The notes: generated by a model not told the origin, from the sequence alone. Positions 49,928-61,109 are shown, numbered from the stretch's first letter. The stretch is DNA of 64,000 nt from Straminergon stramineum (GCA_963920665.1 OY987270.1:18874019-18938018); one strand, 5' to 3'. Translations and numbers: made by a program.

Positions 49928-50518
49928 GGTAGTATGCTCTTAAAGCGACCATTTAAGGGCTGGTCGGCCTTTTCGATCATTCTTAGATGCACGGAATTAT
50001 TTTTCCTTATTTTTCACTTGAATAAAAATTGATGTGGAATCTAACCCAAGTGGTTTCATATTTTTCGGAGCATTTTTGAATTACTTATGAATTTTCAAAG
50101 AATTTTATGGTAGGCACCTATTTATGATCATAGGTCTTGCAAAAACCACACACATGCAGTCTGAAAAAAGATATGGCTTGACCAAAAAACAAGCACTGCA
50201 ATATTCAAAAAGTAATACACAAGTTTCTTAAATGCAACCACTACTAAACTTAAACAGACCCCAAATTTTTTTAACATTTGTAAGAAGACAATTGGACAAT
50301 CAATTTTTATCTAGAAAAAGTAAGTGGACATACCCTGGCTTTGAAATGGACCCTCTCTGACTCTTATTCCATGCATTGACAAAGTATGATTCATCACCTG
50401 ACAAATCTTAGTTATGCTTTAAAATTTGTGACAGTCCATTTCAGAACCATTGACTGACCATTTCAGATGGGGCTACTGCGCTGTTTGAAGAAGATGGTCG
50501 CAATAAGAGCAGACTACC
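49928..50518. mobile_element. Inverted-repeat element inserted only in block B
   Basis: A 591-bp element. The left end GGTAGTATGCTCTTAAAGCG and the right end read inward GGTAGTCTGCTCTTATTGCG form a terminal repeat of about 25 bp ending GACCAT. It is flanked by TTAT (49,924-49,927 and 50,519-50,522). Block A has the uninterrupted site near 17,735. Non-coding. The target could also be TTA, which would suggest a PIF/Harbinger-type element, but the ends are not diagnostic. Confidence 0.85.
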
Positions 50519-50784
50519 TTATTGAGTTTGACTGGGGTGACTCAAAAATTTGCAGGCTCATAATTCAAGCGAGTTGTGCAGGTTTTAACTTGTATGGTTA
50601 TGGCTCTGGCTTGGTGGTCGTGGACTGACATACTCCGTAATAACTTAGTTGTGTGACGAAGTAGAGGTAAACGTCAGGCAGCACGAGCGAGTGCTTTGCC
50701 CTGTTGGCATTAGCAAAAAAAAACTTAAGATTTTTTTCCAATACGAAGACAGATGTGAGAAATGAAGAGAGCAATAATTTTATT

Positions 50785-50838
50785 TTATTTTATTTTTTAT
50801 TTTTATTTTTATTGAAACCCGGAGTTTATTCCAAGAAT
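50785..50838 (-). mobile_element. Ultra-short retroposon tail
   Basis: A T-rich run followed by GAAACCCGGAGTTTATTCCA, the exact inverse of the last bases of the 5,139-5,328 retroposon. It is absent from the aligned site in block A (about 17,970). So only about 25 bp of element sequence plus an A-tail were inserted. Confidence 0.65.
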
Positions 50839-51452
50839 TTGTTTTATTTGTTTTTTGACAAAGTATGAGTTTGTTATAAATTTTTTAAGTGCATTGCCCA
50901 ATTGGCCTAAAAGAGTCTCTAGACTATCCCCAAACCAACAAAAAATGTGTATCCATAATGGCCGTCTTACCAACTCAAGTAGTTACAATATTTCCTAACA
51001 TTACTACAACATTTCTTAACATGGCCCCAACATGAAGGAATAAAGAAAATACTTTTTCAAGATGAATTTACACTGAAAAGATAGGAGTTCCTAAAGAAGT
51101 TACTAATAACTCCATCACCATCACTCAAGGCATTGATTTTGGCCATTAAACATAGTCCCATGGCCAGCTCATGAGAGGTGTAGAATTGGGCCATTTAGAG
51201 TGCTCTTCAAATGTGACTAACCTATGTAGTGGTCGTCTGTTGTTTTGTGAAACAATGAATGCATCACACTAAGAAGGACAGACATTCCAACCAATACATC
51301 CAATTTATGTCTACTTTTAAATTTAACATCAAACAATAGAATTTTTAATTCTTTGAGAACCACCTTTCATCTCATTTGCATCCAATTAAAAAATTAGAAC
51401 TACCTCACATAGCTTCACAAGTACTGCCATCTTAGAAAGATTTTTTGATAGT

Positions 51453-51620
51453 GAAGAGAAGCTCACTATGTGCACATGGGATGGTACGAGGTCCTCCAAC
51501 CCATGTGGGATATATGAGCATGAAAGAGCAAGAGCTTTAATTTATGCTTTCATATATTCCACTTGGGTTGGAGGACCTCCTACCACCCCATGTAGATATA
51601 CTGAGCTTCACTTCTCTCTT
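51453..51620. repeat. Hairpin-forming inverted repeat
   Basis: Arms of about 72 bp (51,453-51,525 and 51,545-51,620) pair with few mismatches, including the run GGTCCTCCAACCCA and its inverse TGGGTTGGAGGACC. The loop is about 20 bp. It may be a small MITE or a hairpin-RNA locus. Confidence 0.8.
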
Positions 51621-51756
51621 GGAAACACAAATCGAGTTGGGAATCCACTTTCATCTTTATCATTTACTTATAAATAATCGATGCTTAATCTTAGATGTAA
51701 TGCACATGAGCATTCCATTTGCTTCAAAAAATGAGAAAATAAATAAAAATTAGTAA

Positions 51757-51840
51757 ATATTATTCCAGGGGATTGGTCCTCTGGTCCTGTGTACTCTTTC
51801 CTTTATCAATGGAATTTGTCCATGTGTTTCAAGAAAAAAA
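51757..51840 (+). mobile_element. Retroposon 3' tail (LINE-like)
   Basis: GTGTACTCTTTCCTTTATCA then ATGGAATTTGTCC and an A-run. It is the inverse of the tail at 53,183-53,275. Confidence 0.55.
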
Positions 51841-52489
51841 AATGAAAAAATTGCAGTTCATTTGAAGGCTGGCTGGAGGTCGGTACCTCAAAATCAAGGT
51901 GTAAAGGACAATCAAACCCCTTCAGCGAGTCAGTCAGGGACTGGAAATTTGGCCGGGCTCTCCTCAAATTTGGCCATGGGCCACCAGTTTTTAGCCCTCA
52001 CAGTGCAGACCATGCGCACACTTTGGCCCAGCCCGGCCAATGACCTTGTAGTAAACTAGTAAACTTGCCAATGACTGCACAGACAAAATTCAAATCCCTC
52101 TCCACATAAATACAAAGATTTGCATGTTTTGAAATTTGGTATGATCATTAAATATCATGTTAAGATTCAACTTCAAAAAACAAAATGCAAAAAGATTTTT
52201 TTCTACAAATTTTATTGCAATTTAAAGGCAATGAACCTAAAATCTAGTTAAAAATTCCTTGCAATCCTTCACCACACAGTGTATGGTCATTGGGTAGTCA
52301 TACAAAATTTTGTTCTCATGGCAATTGAATTGGTAGTTGCATCATGTAGTTAGTGTACGGTAAATGGCAATGGTTAATGTGTGATTTTTGGATGTGTGCA
52401 GTAAATGGCAAGTTTACTCTAGATGGAGTCACTAAGAGAATTGATGTGGGGTTGCTCTAACCAACCTAATATAGTCCTAATGTCATTCA

Positions 52490-52626
52490 CAAGAAACTCA
52501 TATTGGGTTTCCAGTGTTAAAATTCTGAGCGAGTCTCATTTTTTTTGATGTGTGATACACTGAGAACATTGGGAAAAGTGAGACTCATCGGGAATTTTAA
52601 CACCAGAAAACCAATATGAGTTTCAT
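52490..52626. repeat. Second hairpin-forming inverted repeat
   Basis: Arms of about 49 bp (52,493-52,541 and 52,577-52,624), left containing AAACTCATATTGGGTTTCC and right containing CCAATATGAGTTTCA, with a 35-bp loop. It is probably a small MITE. Confidence 0.75.
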
Positions 52627-52773
52627 GTGATAGAAAAAATCTCTTGAGTCATTACCTATGTGCTTGTGAAAGGCTGGCTTACACAATGAAATTTCATTTC
52701 ATTTGTGTAAACAAACACAAAAGTGATTACTGTATTGTTTCTCCTTTCAATGGAAATTGTTCATGTGCTTTAA

Positions 52774-53026
52774 CCCTTAAAGGACAAACTGGTGACCATG
52801 GAAATCAACCCTTTTGGAACTGTGTGACATCATCTACGTTAAAAAAAATACTGTAGAAGATCTCCCCTTTTTGCACAAAATTCGAAGGATAAATAGTTGC
52901 AGTTTTGTCCTCCATAGAGAGATTCTTTGTCGTTCTTTTTTTTTAAGCGAATGGACTTTCCATTGCAAAAACACCAGATTCTTTGTCATTCATCGGATAC
53001 AAAACGTCCGCCTCGACGTTTAAGGG
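52774..53026. mobile_element. TTAA-flanked element, family 7, carrying a tiny retroposon
   Basis: Between TTAA at 52,770-52,773 and 53,027-53,030, with ends CCCTTAAAGGACAAAC and GACGTTTAAGGG. Relative to 30,555-30,777 it has a 45-bp insertion at 52,932-52,976. Confidence 0.8.
52932..52976 (-). mobile_element. 45-bp retroposon insertion with target duplication
   Basis: Flanked by perfect GATTCTTTGTC (52,921-52,931 and 52,977-52,987). The insert is a T-run plus AAGCGAATGGACTTTCCATT; read on the minus strand it ends in poly-A, matching the LINE-like tail family. The empty version is present in the 30,555-30,777 relative. Confidence 0.78.
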
Positions 53027-53182
53027 TTAAAAAAAGGGGGGGGTAGTTTGCCTTCAGACTTGCACCTGGGGCACAGTACCTGCAGACCGTCCATTTCAAA
53101 GAAAAGAAAAGAAACTTTACAGAACCTGGACTACAACAGTGGACAGTTTGACTATTTGACCTACGGTATTGTACTGTAGAGA

Positions 53183-53275
53183 TTTTTTATTTTTTTTCTT
53201 GAAACACAAGGACAATTTCCATTGAAAAGGGGAAAGAGTACACAGAACCAGAAGCACCAGACCTCGGTGGAGAAC
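53183..53275 (-). mobile_element. Retroposon 3' tail (LINE-like)
   Basis: T-run, then CTTGAAACACAAGGACAATT, then AGAGTACACAGAACCAGAAG, inverse of 51,757-51,840. Confidence 0.55.
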
Positions 53276-53389
53276 TTTTCATTTTCTAAGATTCAATTTT
53301 TGGATTTTTTAGATTCTTATAATTTAAAAAAAATTCAGAAACGCTCCCAACTAAAAAAACCCAGCAAGAGACCCAAGATACTGTAGAGA

Positions 53390-53735
53390 TTTTTGAAGTA
53401 TGGTAACGGAGCCGACCCTTTTCTGACCACTTAAGCAGATACACATACTGCAAGGGAGGTTTCAACAGTGGGGAAATTTTTCCCATAAGCAGAAATAGAG
53501 TTCACAAGGTTTCCATAATTTTTCAGATTTTTTTTCCTCACAAAATAATTACTATGAATTTTTAAGCTGAAGATTCTGTTCTACCCACATTGGCCATACA
53601 GACCTTCCTCTTTTCGACCAAGGGCTGGCTGCAAAATCCAAGAAGAGCTAGGTTCATATTTGAGAGTCTTGTAGCCAATTATAATGCACCACAAACTGCC
53701 CGGGAATTGTGCCAGCATTAATTGTTGCTAATCAC
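53390..53735. repeat. Dispersed repeat related to 24,300-24,600
   Basis: Same order of phrases (CGACCC, CCACTTAAG, GAATTTTT, CTGAAGATTCTGT) as the segment at 24,300-24,600, in the same orientation. No gene was seen. Confidence 0.5.
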
Positions 53736-53905
53736 CTGCTAATTGAAATTACTCCACCCTACATTGCCAGAGTGGGTATGTGATCAGTAAGGGGTCCGCT
53801 CCCTTATAGTGCATCACCCACCAGGCCTCTTGTGGCTGGTGGCTTTGTACTCTTCCCCTAAGCAATGAAATTCCGTTCATTTATGTGAAAAAATAAAAAA
53901 TAAAA
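53735..53905 (+). mobile_element. Retroposon 3' tail (LINE-like), plus strand
   Basis: CCACCAGGCCTCTTGTGGCT, then GCAATGAAATTCCGTTCATT and an A-rich end. It lies tail-to-tail with the minus-strand copy at 53,980. Confidence 0.55.
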
Positions 53906-53979
53906 ATACAGTGTATCAGTGGTCCAAAGGTTTGTTTATTTATTACTAAGTATTAAACAATGTAGGAGGTGCATAAAAC

Positions 53980-54175
53980 AACTTTTCTTTTCTGGACACA
54001 AATGAAACAGAATTTCATTGCAAGGGAAGAAATTACAAGCCTATCAGCCACAGGTGGCCTGGCAGGAAGGGAATACACAAAACAAAACAGGACCACAAAC
54101 GACCAGAGCAAGGGGGAGAGACACTAACCAGGGCACAGAGAGGGTCTCGGACAACAACAACAGCTCACACACTAC
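53980..54175 (-). mobile_element. Retroposon 3' tail (LINE-like), minus strand
   Basis: Begins GGACACAAATGAAACAGAAT then TTCATTGCAAGGG and CAGCCACAGGTGGCCTGG. Similar to 55,862-55,960 and inverse to 53,735-53,905. Confidence 0.55.
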
Positions 54176-54185
54176 AACTATTTAA

Positions 54186-55498
54186 CCCCTAAATGTCCAA
54201 GGCACCAAATTTTGGTGTCGACAATACTTGGAAGTTAGATAAAACCTAACCAAGTTGCTATTTTAGGAGTTAATATTCTTGAAAAATTCCTATTAAAGTC
54301 TAGTTTTAGTATCAAAAATCTGGTATTAAAAATGATTGATTATGATTTTTGTGTTCAAGATTTTGTGCAAGGGTGTCCATTGCAATCTTGACTTTCCATA
54401 GTGTTGGGGGCTCTTGGAAAAGAGACTCAAATACACTAGATCTTGGAGAAAAAAATCATATTTTAAATTCATTTTTAAAAATTGTAGAGAAGATTTTGAG
54501 AAGCCATAAATCAATTGGGGTTGTAATGCATGTTAGGCCCTTTAACCTCACATTTTTGTTGACCAAATTTTTAGATTTGACATGTGAAAAGAGGATTGAA
54601 AGACTACAAATCACTTTTGCATTTTTAACACCCTCGTGATCAAACATTATAATCTTTCAATCCATAAGTGATATTGTTGTGTTTTCTTTTCCCATGTGAT
54701 CTCTAACATGTCTAGTTTGAATTTGTACAATTAAAAATTTAAAAATTGATACAACTTATCAAAATGATGGATAGTTGATTGGGCATTTAGAAATTAAGTG
54801 TTGATTTCAATTTTTGGGAGTGTGAGATCTTTTTAAATGTTTTTAGTAAAAGACTCTTGAAAGAAAGATGGAAGCTGCATTTTAAATTCTTTTTTTCCAA
54901 AATGGATGGCATCTATTAAATTCCTAAGTGCTCAGATATCCAGGAAGTCGACAATGAACAAATTGAAACTCAAGTTTCATCCGCATTACTGTTTGGATGA
55001 AACTTATCTTAATTTGTGGAGTTACTTTATCAAATTGTTGTCCAATCTAATGGTTGGATTTGGTGTTACTAGGGTTCAAATTCTTCATAATTACAAATGT
55101 GCAAGCATGTCAATTTGTTGACCAAGCCAAAATTGCATTGACTCTGGTTCAAAACTAGATTTGCAAAAATGAGGTCATAGATTTGAAGAACACAAAAATT
55201 TCAAAAAATTACCCTGCCAAGAGAACCTCATTTCAAATCCATTCCAACAAATTGTACTCGACAAATGATAATATTTTGCTTGTAATTGAATTTTGAAGAA
55301 ATTTTGAAATTTCCCTTTCAAATTTTATAAAAAAAATATTCATGATAGCATTAGTGAATCTAACCGTACAGATGGAATCAACAACTCAAATCTACACCTT
55401 TTATTTGTATATTAATTCCAAAATATTCTTCCAAATGGCACTTTATAATGATATTTTTAGGTCGTCAATTCTAGGGAAGACTCTAGACATTTAGAGGT
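54186..55498. mobile_element. TTAA-flanked element, family 3, long form
   Basis: About 1.3 kb from TTAA-CCCCTAAATGTCCAAGG (TTAA 54,182-54,185) to GACATTTAGAGG with TTTAAA at 55,498-55,503. It carries ATTATAATCTTTCAATCC (about 54,647). Its right half matches 4,225-4,822 in reverse complement. The 96-aa plus-strand frame 54,349-54,639 has no recognisable domain. Confidence 0.78.
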
Positions 55499-55861
55499 TT
55501 AAAATCCCAAAGAAGAGAACAATTAGTCTAACTCACAAGGATGACTAAGGCTAAGAGAAAGATGCCACTCAAGCTTGTGAAGAGAGTCAAAGCAAAAGAC
55601 CTTGTTTATGCACCATTTGTTCTAAAACTCTTGGCTTATGAACCTCTATCTATCTTCGCTTCATAGATTGAAAAAGGAAACAATGTGAATGGCCCACAAA
55701 GATAGAATCCCTCCAAATGAGAGAACTAATTTCAATAATGCTAATAGTCTCTCTTTTGAAAATAAGCATGTTTCAGGTGCATGATATCCTCCACAATGGA
55801 AGTAGCATCTAAGTTATCGCAAATTGTTTCCTACTTTTTGGATCCTTGAGGAATTATTTCA

Positions 55862-55960
55862 GATTTTTTTGGAAGCAAATGAAACATGATTTCATTGCAA
55901 AAGAGGTGAAATACAAGCCTATCAGCCATAGGTGGCCTTCAAAGACAGGGAATCAAGACT
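55862..55960 (-). mobile_element. Retroposon 3' tail (LINE-like)
   Basis: T-run then GGAAGCAAATGAAACATGAT, TTCATTGCAAAAG and CAGCCATAGGTGGCC. Confidence 0.55.
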
Positions 55961-56182
55961 AGGACACATACTCAAAATAATTATGAATTTTTAAGTTGGA
56001 ATCACAAAAGGCTCTAAAAGTGTCTTTACCTTGACATGTTGACTATTTGTGCATTTGAGAATGCAAATAGTAAATTGAAGAATGCAATATGTACCTATAG
56101 TTTATAAAAGACTTTTAGAGCATGAATTGTTTTAGCACCTCCTACCTTAGTTATAATTGTTAAAAGATATCCCAATTTTTAA

Positions 56183-58274
56183 CCCCTAGAGGACCAAGCT
56201 ACATTTCTTTTGGCAATATAGCCATTTGGGGCAACTCACCTAGAATGAAAAAAAAAAAAAATTCTTTGAAAATTTTACACAACATGTGGACTAGGTTTTT
56301 CTTGAAGACCCCAAAATTTTCATAACTTTTGAATACATATTTAAAAAGTTAATGTATGAGACGTGTTGAAGAAGGATAATGACCTATTCGGAAACTATCC
56401 TATTAGTATAATAAGTTCGTTCCAAGGGAAATTGTCAAGTAGGATAACTCTATGCTAATAGGTTCTATATCTAAAATCAAATATCTTGACTTATTCAATA
56501 ACCCAACTTGGAATTCCATACCCCAAAACATAACTACAACGACACTGCAAACCCAATTTGGATGTTGACTTAAATTAGCACAAGTCACATTCCATCAAAC
56601 ACACCAATTCAGTTTAAATACTCTTTTATTTTTATTTTCGAATTGGTGATAAAATAACTGTTACAATCAATATTTTTCTCTTTATTCTCCACTCACTTTC
56701 TCATTTCTTCCACTTTTACATTCATATTTTTATTTATATTATTATTATTATTCCCTAATTGGAATACTTGATCTTTGTCACTCTGGAATTTCCAATTAGG
56801 TTCTCACTTACTTCACCACTTCCATCTATCTTCACTTCGCCTTCTCAGTTCACTTCACACAAACTTCTCCAAATAGCAAACACATCCAACCAGGACCTTA
56901 ACACAAAGTCCAAAAACATTCCGACATCACGCATCTCATCAAATAACACATACACACACACATATCCAATTTGGAAACACTTCCAAAACAAAGAAATACA
57001 CAGCTTCACCAAGCTGGGACACGACTGGACTCACTCAACAAACGGTAAAGACAAATGAAATAAAAATCAGACCAAATAGGAATTCCAAACTTGGCGGTTA
57101 CCAATTGGAAGAGACAACTCAACCACTAGTTAACTACCAAATTGGAATAGCACATGCAACTGCCACACACATCAACAATTCCAAATTGGAATTAACTTCC
57201 AAACAATCAACCAACTCGACTTGACATACACATCACTTAAAAATCCAACTTAGACAGAATCAACACCCAATTTGGAATACAGATTAGGAAACTTGGAACT
57301 TGGCTGGATAGCTGCACCATTCCAATTAGGAAACCACCCATCCAAATCAGCACATACATACTCAACATTCATTCAACATCTAAAAACACACCAAATAGAA
57401 TTCAATTAACCCATTAAAACACAAAATTAAGACAAACAAATCATAAACAACAGGTCAAAAACAATAAAAAAAACATATAGAAATCAACCAAAAATTTGTA
57501 ACAAAAAAAATACTAATGGGTATTCTACAAGACGTAGTTTTTTTCCTTAGGTGGGCAATCCAGGGAGATTAAAAAAATCTCTTTTTTCATAAACAAAAAT
57601 TTGAAATTGGTTTTCTAGATTTATATAGACATGGAAAGCTTTGAATCATTCCATTTTGAGTAATGAGATGAAAGTTATGAGGAGTTTTAGTTTCCGGGTA
57701 GTTATGGATTCCCTACTCTAAAATAATTCTCTACTCTAAACATCGAAGTCCTTTATTTAACTCGATTTTCAATATTTTTTGAAAATCATTGGATGTAGAT
57801 TTTTTATTACAATGTTACAACCATTGGAATTGGTATTTTACAATTTCATAACTAAATTCTTACCAATTTCGTATTTTGAATCATTTTCTACTTCTTTCTA
57901 CTTATTATTTTTTTCCTATATATTGTACAATTCCAAATGATTTGAACATTTTCAAGAATGTAGCCAACTTGCCTTGATGAATGAATCCAAAGAAGCACAC
58001 CATTTTGGACATTTTTTCATACAAATGTGACCTTGTGAAGTGCAGCTACCTGTTTTTTCGTAGGGCCAGAAAGACAATTTTTGTCAATTCTAATGCTAAT
58101 ATCTTGCAATCCACACGGTGGAAATATCTGAAATTTTTTCCACATCTTCTCAAACTACCATACTATAAGATTATAAATGTCCAAACATATTTTTTTCCTA
58201 AAATTTGATACTTGTACTAGAAATGGCAATTCTAGAGCGTTTTTGGTGAAAACATAGTCAAGGAACCTTAGGGA
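56183..58274. mobile_element. TTAA-flanked element, family 4, split by a probable solo LTR
   Basis: TTAA (56,179-56,182) then CCCCTAGAGGACC; right end CCTTAGGGA then TTAA (58,275-58,278). Removing the LTR and its 5-bp duplication leaves about 921 bp, close to the 934 bp of the 21,989-23,902 relative. It contains the GAGGAGTTTTAGTTT arm found in the palindrome at 19,534-20,274. Confidence 0.82.
56364..57529. mobile_element. Probable solo LTR
   Basis: A 1,166-bp insertion starting TGTTGAAGAAGG and ending GGGTATTCTACA (TG...CA), flanked by a perfect 5-bp duplication AGACG (56,359-56,363 and 57,530-57,534) inside the family 4 element. There is no internal region, primer-binding site or coding sequence, so recombination between two LTRs is the simplest reading. 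It includes more than ten CCAATTTGGAA-like words. The superfamily is unknown. Confidence 0.7.
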
Positions 58275-58278
58275 TTAA

Positions 58279-60786
58279 TGTGCTGAAATTCCAAATTTGT
58301 TACTTTTATTGGTGTTTCACATTTTGTAGAAATAAGAATATATTCACCCATGTACACTAGATCTTCACATTTATTTTAAATAGATATTCAAATTCTTGTA
58401 TTTTTATTCTCTACTGCAAATGTATTACATAAGTTTTAAATTGATCGATTACAAGTAGAATGTAGGATGATTCTAACTAAACTTAGATTTGATGGGCCTA
58501 TACTTGACACTCATGGATAGAGCCTTGGAGACAATCGGAGAGACCCAAAGTACTTTTCATCCACTTTCAATTGACCATAGGTCAGAGCTTCCTAGGGTGA
58601 GGATCTTGATGTTCTAAAAAATATTGGTCTACAAAGCATTTGGTGCAATAAAGGACTTGTAAGGTGAATTTCACCTTGTAACTTATAGGCACTAATAGTT
58701 ATCGTTTGGAAATTTCCAAATCAACACTAGTGGATGAAATTTTTTTAATTTATTTTTAGCTTATATAGCATTAGTTGTAGTGAGAAGTAATGGACTAACC
58801 CAATCTGTGTATTTACTCCAAGGGCAATATTCACACAAACGGTGAGGAATTGTTCCCCCCAACAAACTAGATGATTTTGCTTAAGCTACAAATGCCCATA
58901 GAAATCAAACTATAAATATCATGGGTCCAACAAGTCCACTAAGCATGACCATTTTTTGGCTATCTTTTGGAGGTAGTTTGAAGACATTTTGTTCCCATAC
59001 ACTAAGAGAATCTAGAATCCTTTTTGATTCCCAGCAAAGTCCAATGGAACTTAGACAAGTTAATAATAAGAACCATGCTCATATTCGTGTATAGACAATT
59101 TTAAGTGTATATACCTTGGGAATGTAAAATTACTCAAGGACCCATCGTATTTTGTAACACCTAATAGACTTAGGGTCAATTGCTTGCATTATAAATGTTT
59201 CTAGAAGTTCATTGTAAGAGCTATATGAAACAAATGAATTACATTGACTACATCCATTCATGCTGAAGAAACAATCATTGTTTAGTATTCAAGAATATAA
59301 CTATAATAGCTGTTCAATGCTTCACGATTTTTGCCCAAGTTTATCAATCAATTTATATTGGGAAGAAATAAAAATGAAAACCTTATGTTTGGATTTTTTT
59401 CAATCCATAATGAATTTGCTTGAGATGTTATAGATTTACATTTTCTTCCGTACTACAATATCCTATGGTTTAAAAGTATATACGAATGAATTTGTCTAAT
59501 AATTAATGCATGTAATACAAAATCCTTGATCCCTTAAGGATTGAAGCACATTATGGATAGGAATTGTCAAAAACTATCACTTTTTAGGGCTATGAGAAGA
59601 AATGATTTTTTCTTAATTTTTAAAATTCAATTGTAAAAATTTGTATTAAAACACCACAAGAATGTGTAGATAAAAATTTTAAACTTTGGCTACACAAATT
59701 GAAACTTTGTAGCATTCAAAGTTAGGAAAAAAATGTTTTGTTCTTGAACCTTAACCTACAAGTTCAATTACTTCCATTCATTTTTCAAAATGACGGATGA
59801 TTGTCAATGAGCAACAATAAGAGAAAAATTAATAGAGGTACCAAATTAGTTGAATTAGAAAAACACTAACTTGCACTAATTTGGAAATTATGTGAATTTG
59901 AAAGGGGTATTAGTATTGTAGTTTACAATATTGAAGATATATCATCAATACAATGCATTCATCCAAAATTTGTCCAAATTTCATCCACCTTCATTTATAT
60001 TCATGCAATCAATTTCTATTTGAAATTCATATTGACTTGGTTGATTAGACTTAGCTTTTACCCCGTATTTCCAAATAATTCTTCTAAATAACATTCATTC
60101 ACTTTGAAGCCAGATTACATTTAGGTACAAGTGCTTGTGAAGGAGTTGATGGATGAACGTACAAGCCTACAAGGTGATAACTTAGTACAAAATGTTGATG
60201 GATTCTAATGAAAAAATACTATACTTTTAAAATATACATATAATTTCTCCATCTCAAAATAATTTTCTATTTAGATAATATGTTCAAGATTAAGACTGAA
60301 AATAAAATTATTTCAACCCATTTCAAGTTGTACATAGAATTTGATGCATTTCTTTTGTCAAGAAAATTTGAATTTTGAATCCCTTTTCAAACGACATACA
60401 TAGGAATTCTAAAAAGTGGAATTTTGGAGGTGCATATTTTTAGGGAAACATCGGTGAACACTTAATTGTTGAGTGTGAGGTAGTCATTTTATGGACAACT
60501 AGTATGGACCCATGACCATGTGTTGTGCCTTCTAGAAAGGCCCAGAGCTTCATCTCCTTCAATTTGACAACTATCAACAAGATGCAAAAAACAAAAACAA
60601 CTTCATTCACTAACTAATTGACTTTTATGTTATTCACACAACCGCGAACCACAATTGTTTGCACACACAGTGTTGGTTGATCTCTTCAATCATTTTCCAT
60701 TACAGTTGCTCTCAAAATTGTTGCTAGTCCCCTTCCTCTTACATCACAATGTGCAACCAGAAGATTGTTTTGGGATCATGGAGAGA

Positions 60787-60853
<67 letters not shown>

Positions 60854-61105
60854 TGTGTGTGTATGTATATGTAGGTTGATTTCCATAACCTCAAGCATTA
60901 TGGCCAAATGCAGAGTACAGTGTACAACTTCTTAGATAAAGATTTTGCAAAAACTAGTGCATTTTGTTAAATTTTCTAGTTTTGAATCCAATTTAAAAAA
61001 TATATAATATTATTTAGCACAATGATAAATGAAATTAATTTTGTGTACATTCCAACTATGTACCAACCATATAGTCAACTTTGAATTTGTCAGAATTGAT
61101 TTATC
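58279..61105. other. Anonymous AT-rich DNA with dispersed repeats
   Basis: About 58,300-58,985 matches 18,850-19,529 plus its continuation at 20,279 and keeps the empty site of the palindromic element. About 59,530-59,760 resembles the left part of family 2 (CCCTTAAGGATTGAAGCAC, ATCACTTTTTAGGGC), a decayed element with no clear right end. No gene was seen. Confidence 0.55.
60790..60850. repeat. (TA)n microsatellite
   Basis: About 30 uninterrupted AT/TA dinucleotides followed by GAGTGTGTGTGTATG. The 65-aa frame running into it is an artefact of the repeat. Confidence 0.98.
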
Positions 61106-61109
61106 TTAA

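Larger units (their letters stand above)
37973..51100. repeat. Segmental duplication, block B
   Basis: Second copy of block A, in direct orientation about 38 kb downstream. It contains the paralogous ankyrin-PGG gene (45,260-46,978), the same TTAA-flanked elements (40,487-42,792), the same truncated retroposon (43,135-43,325) and the same pair of upstream exon modules. Sequence 5' of 37,973 may also belong to the duplication, but its partner would lie before the start of the window. The CACTA-type element of block A is missing; the uninterrupted site is at 43,703-43,706. Confidence 0.95.

Noticed and set aside
60655..60852. 65-aa frame ending in a run of Tyr-Ile
   Set aside because: It is created by the TA microsatellite.
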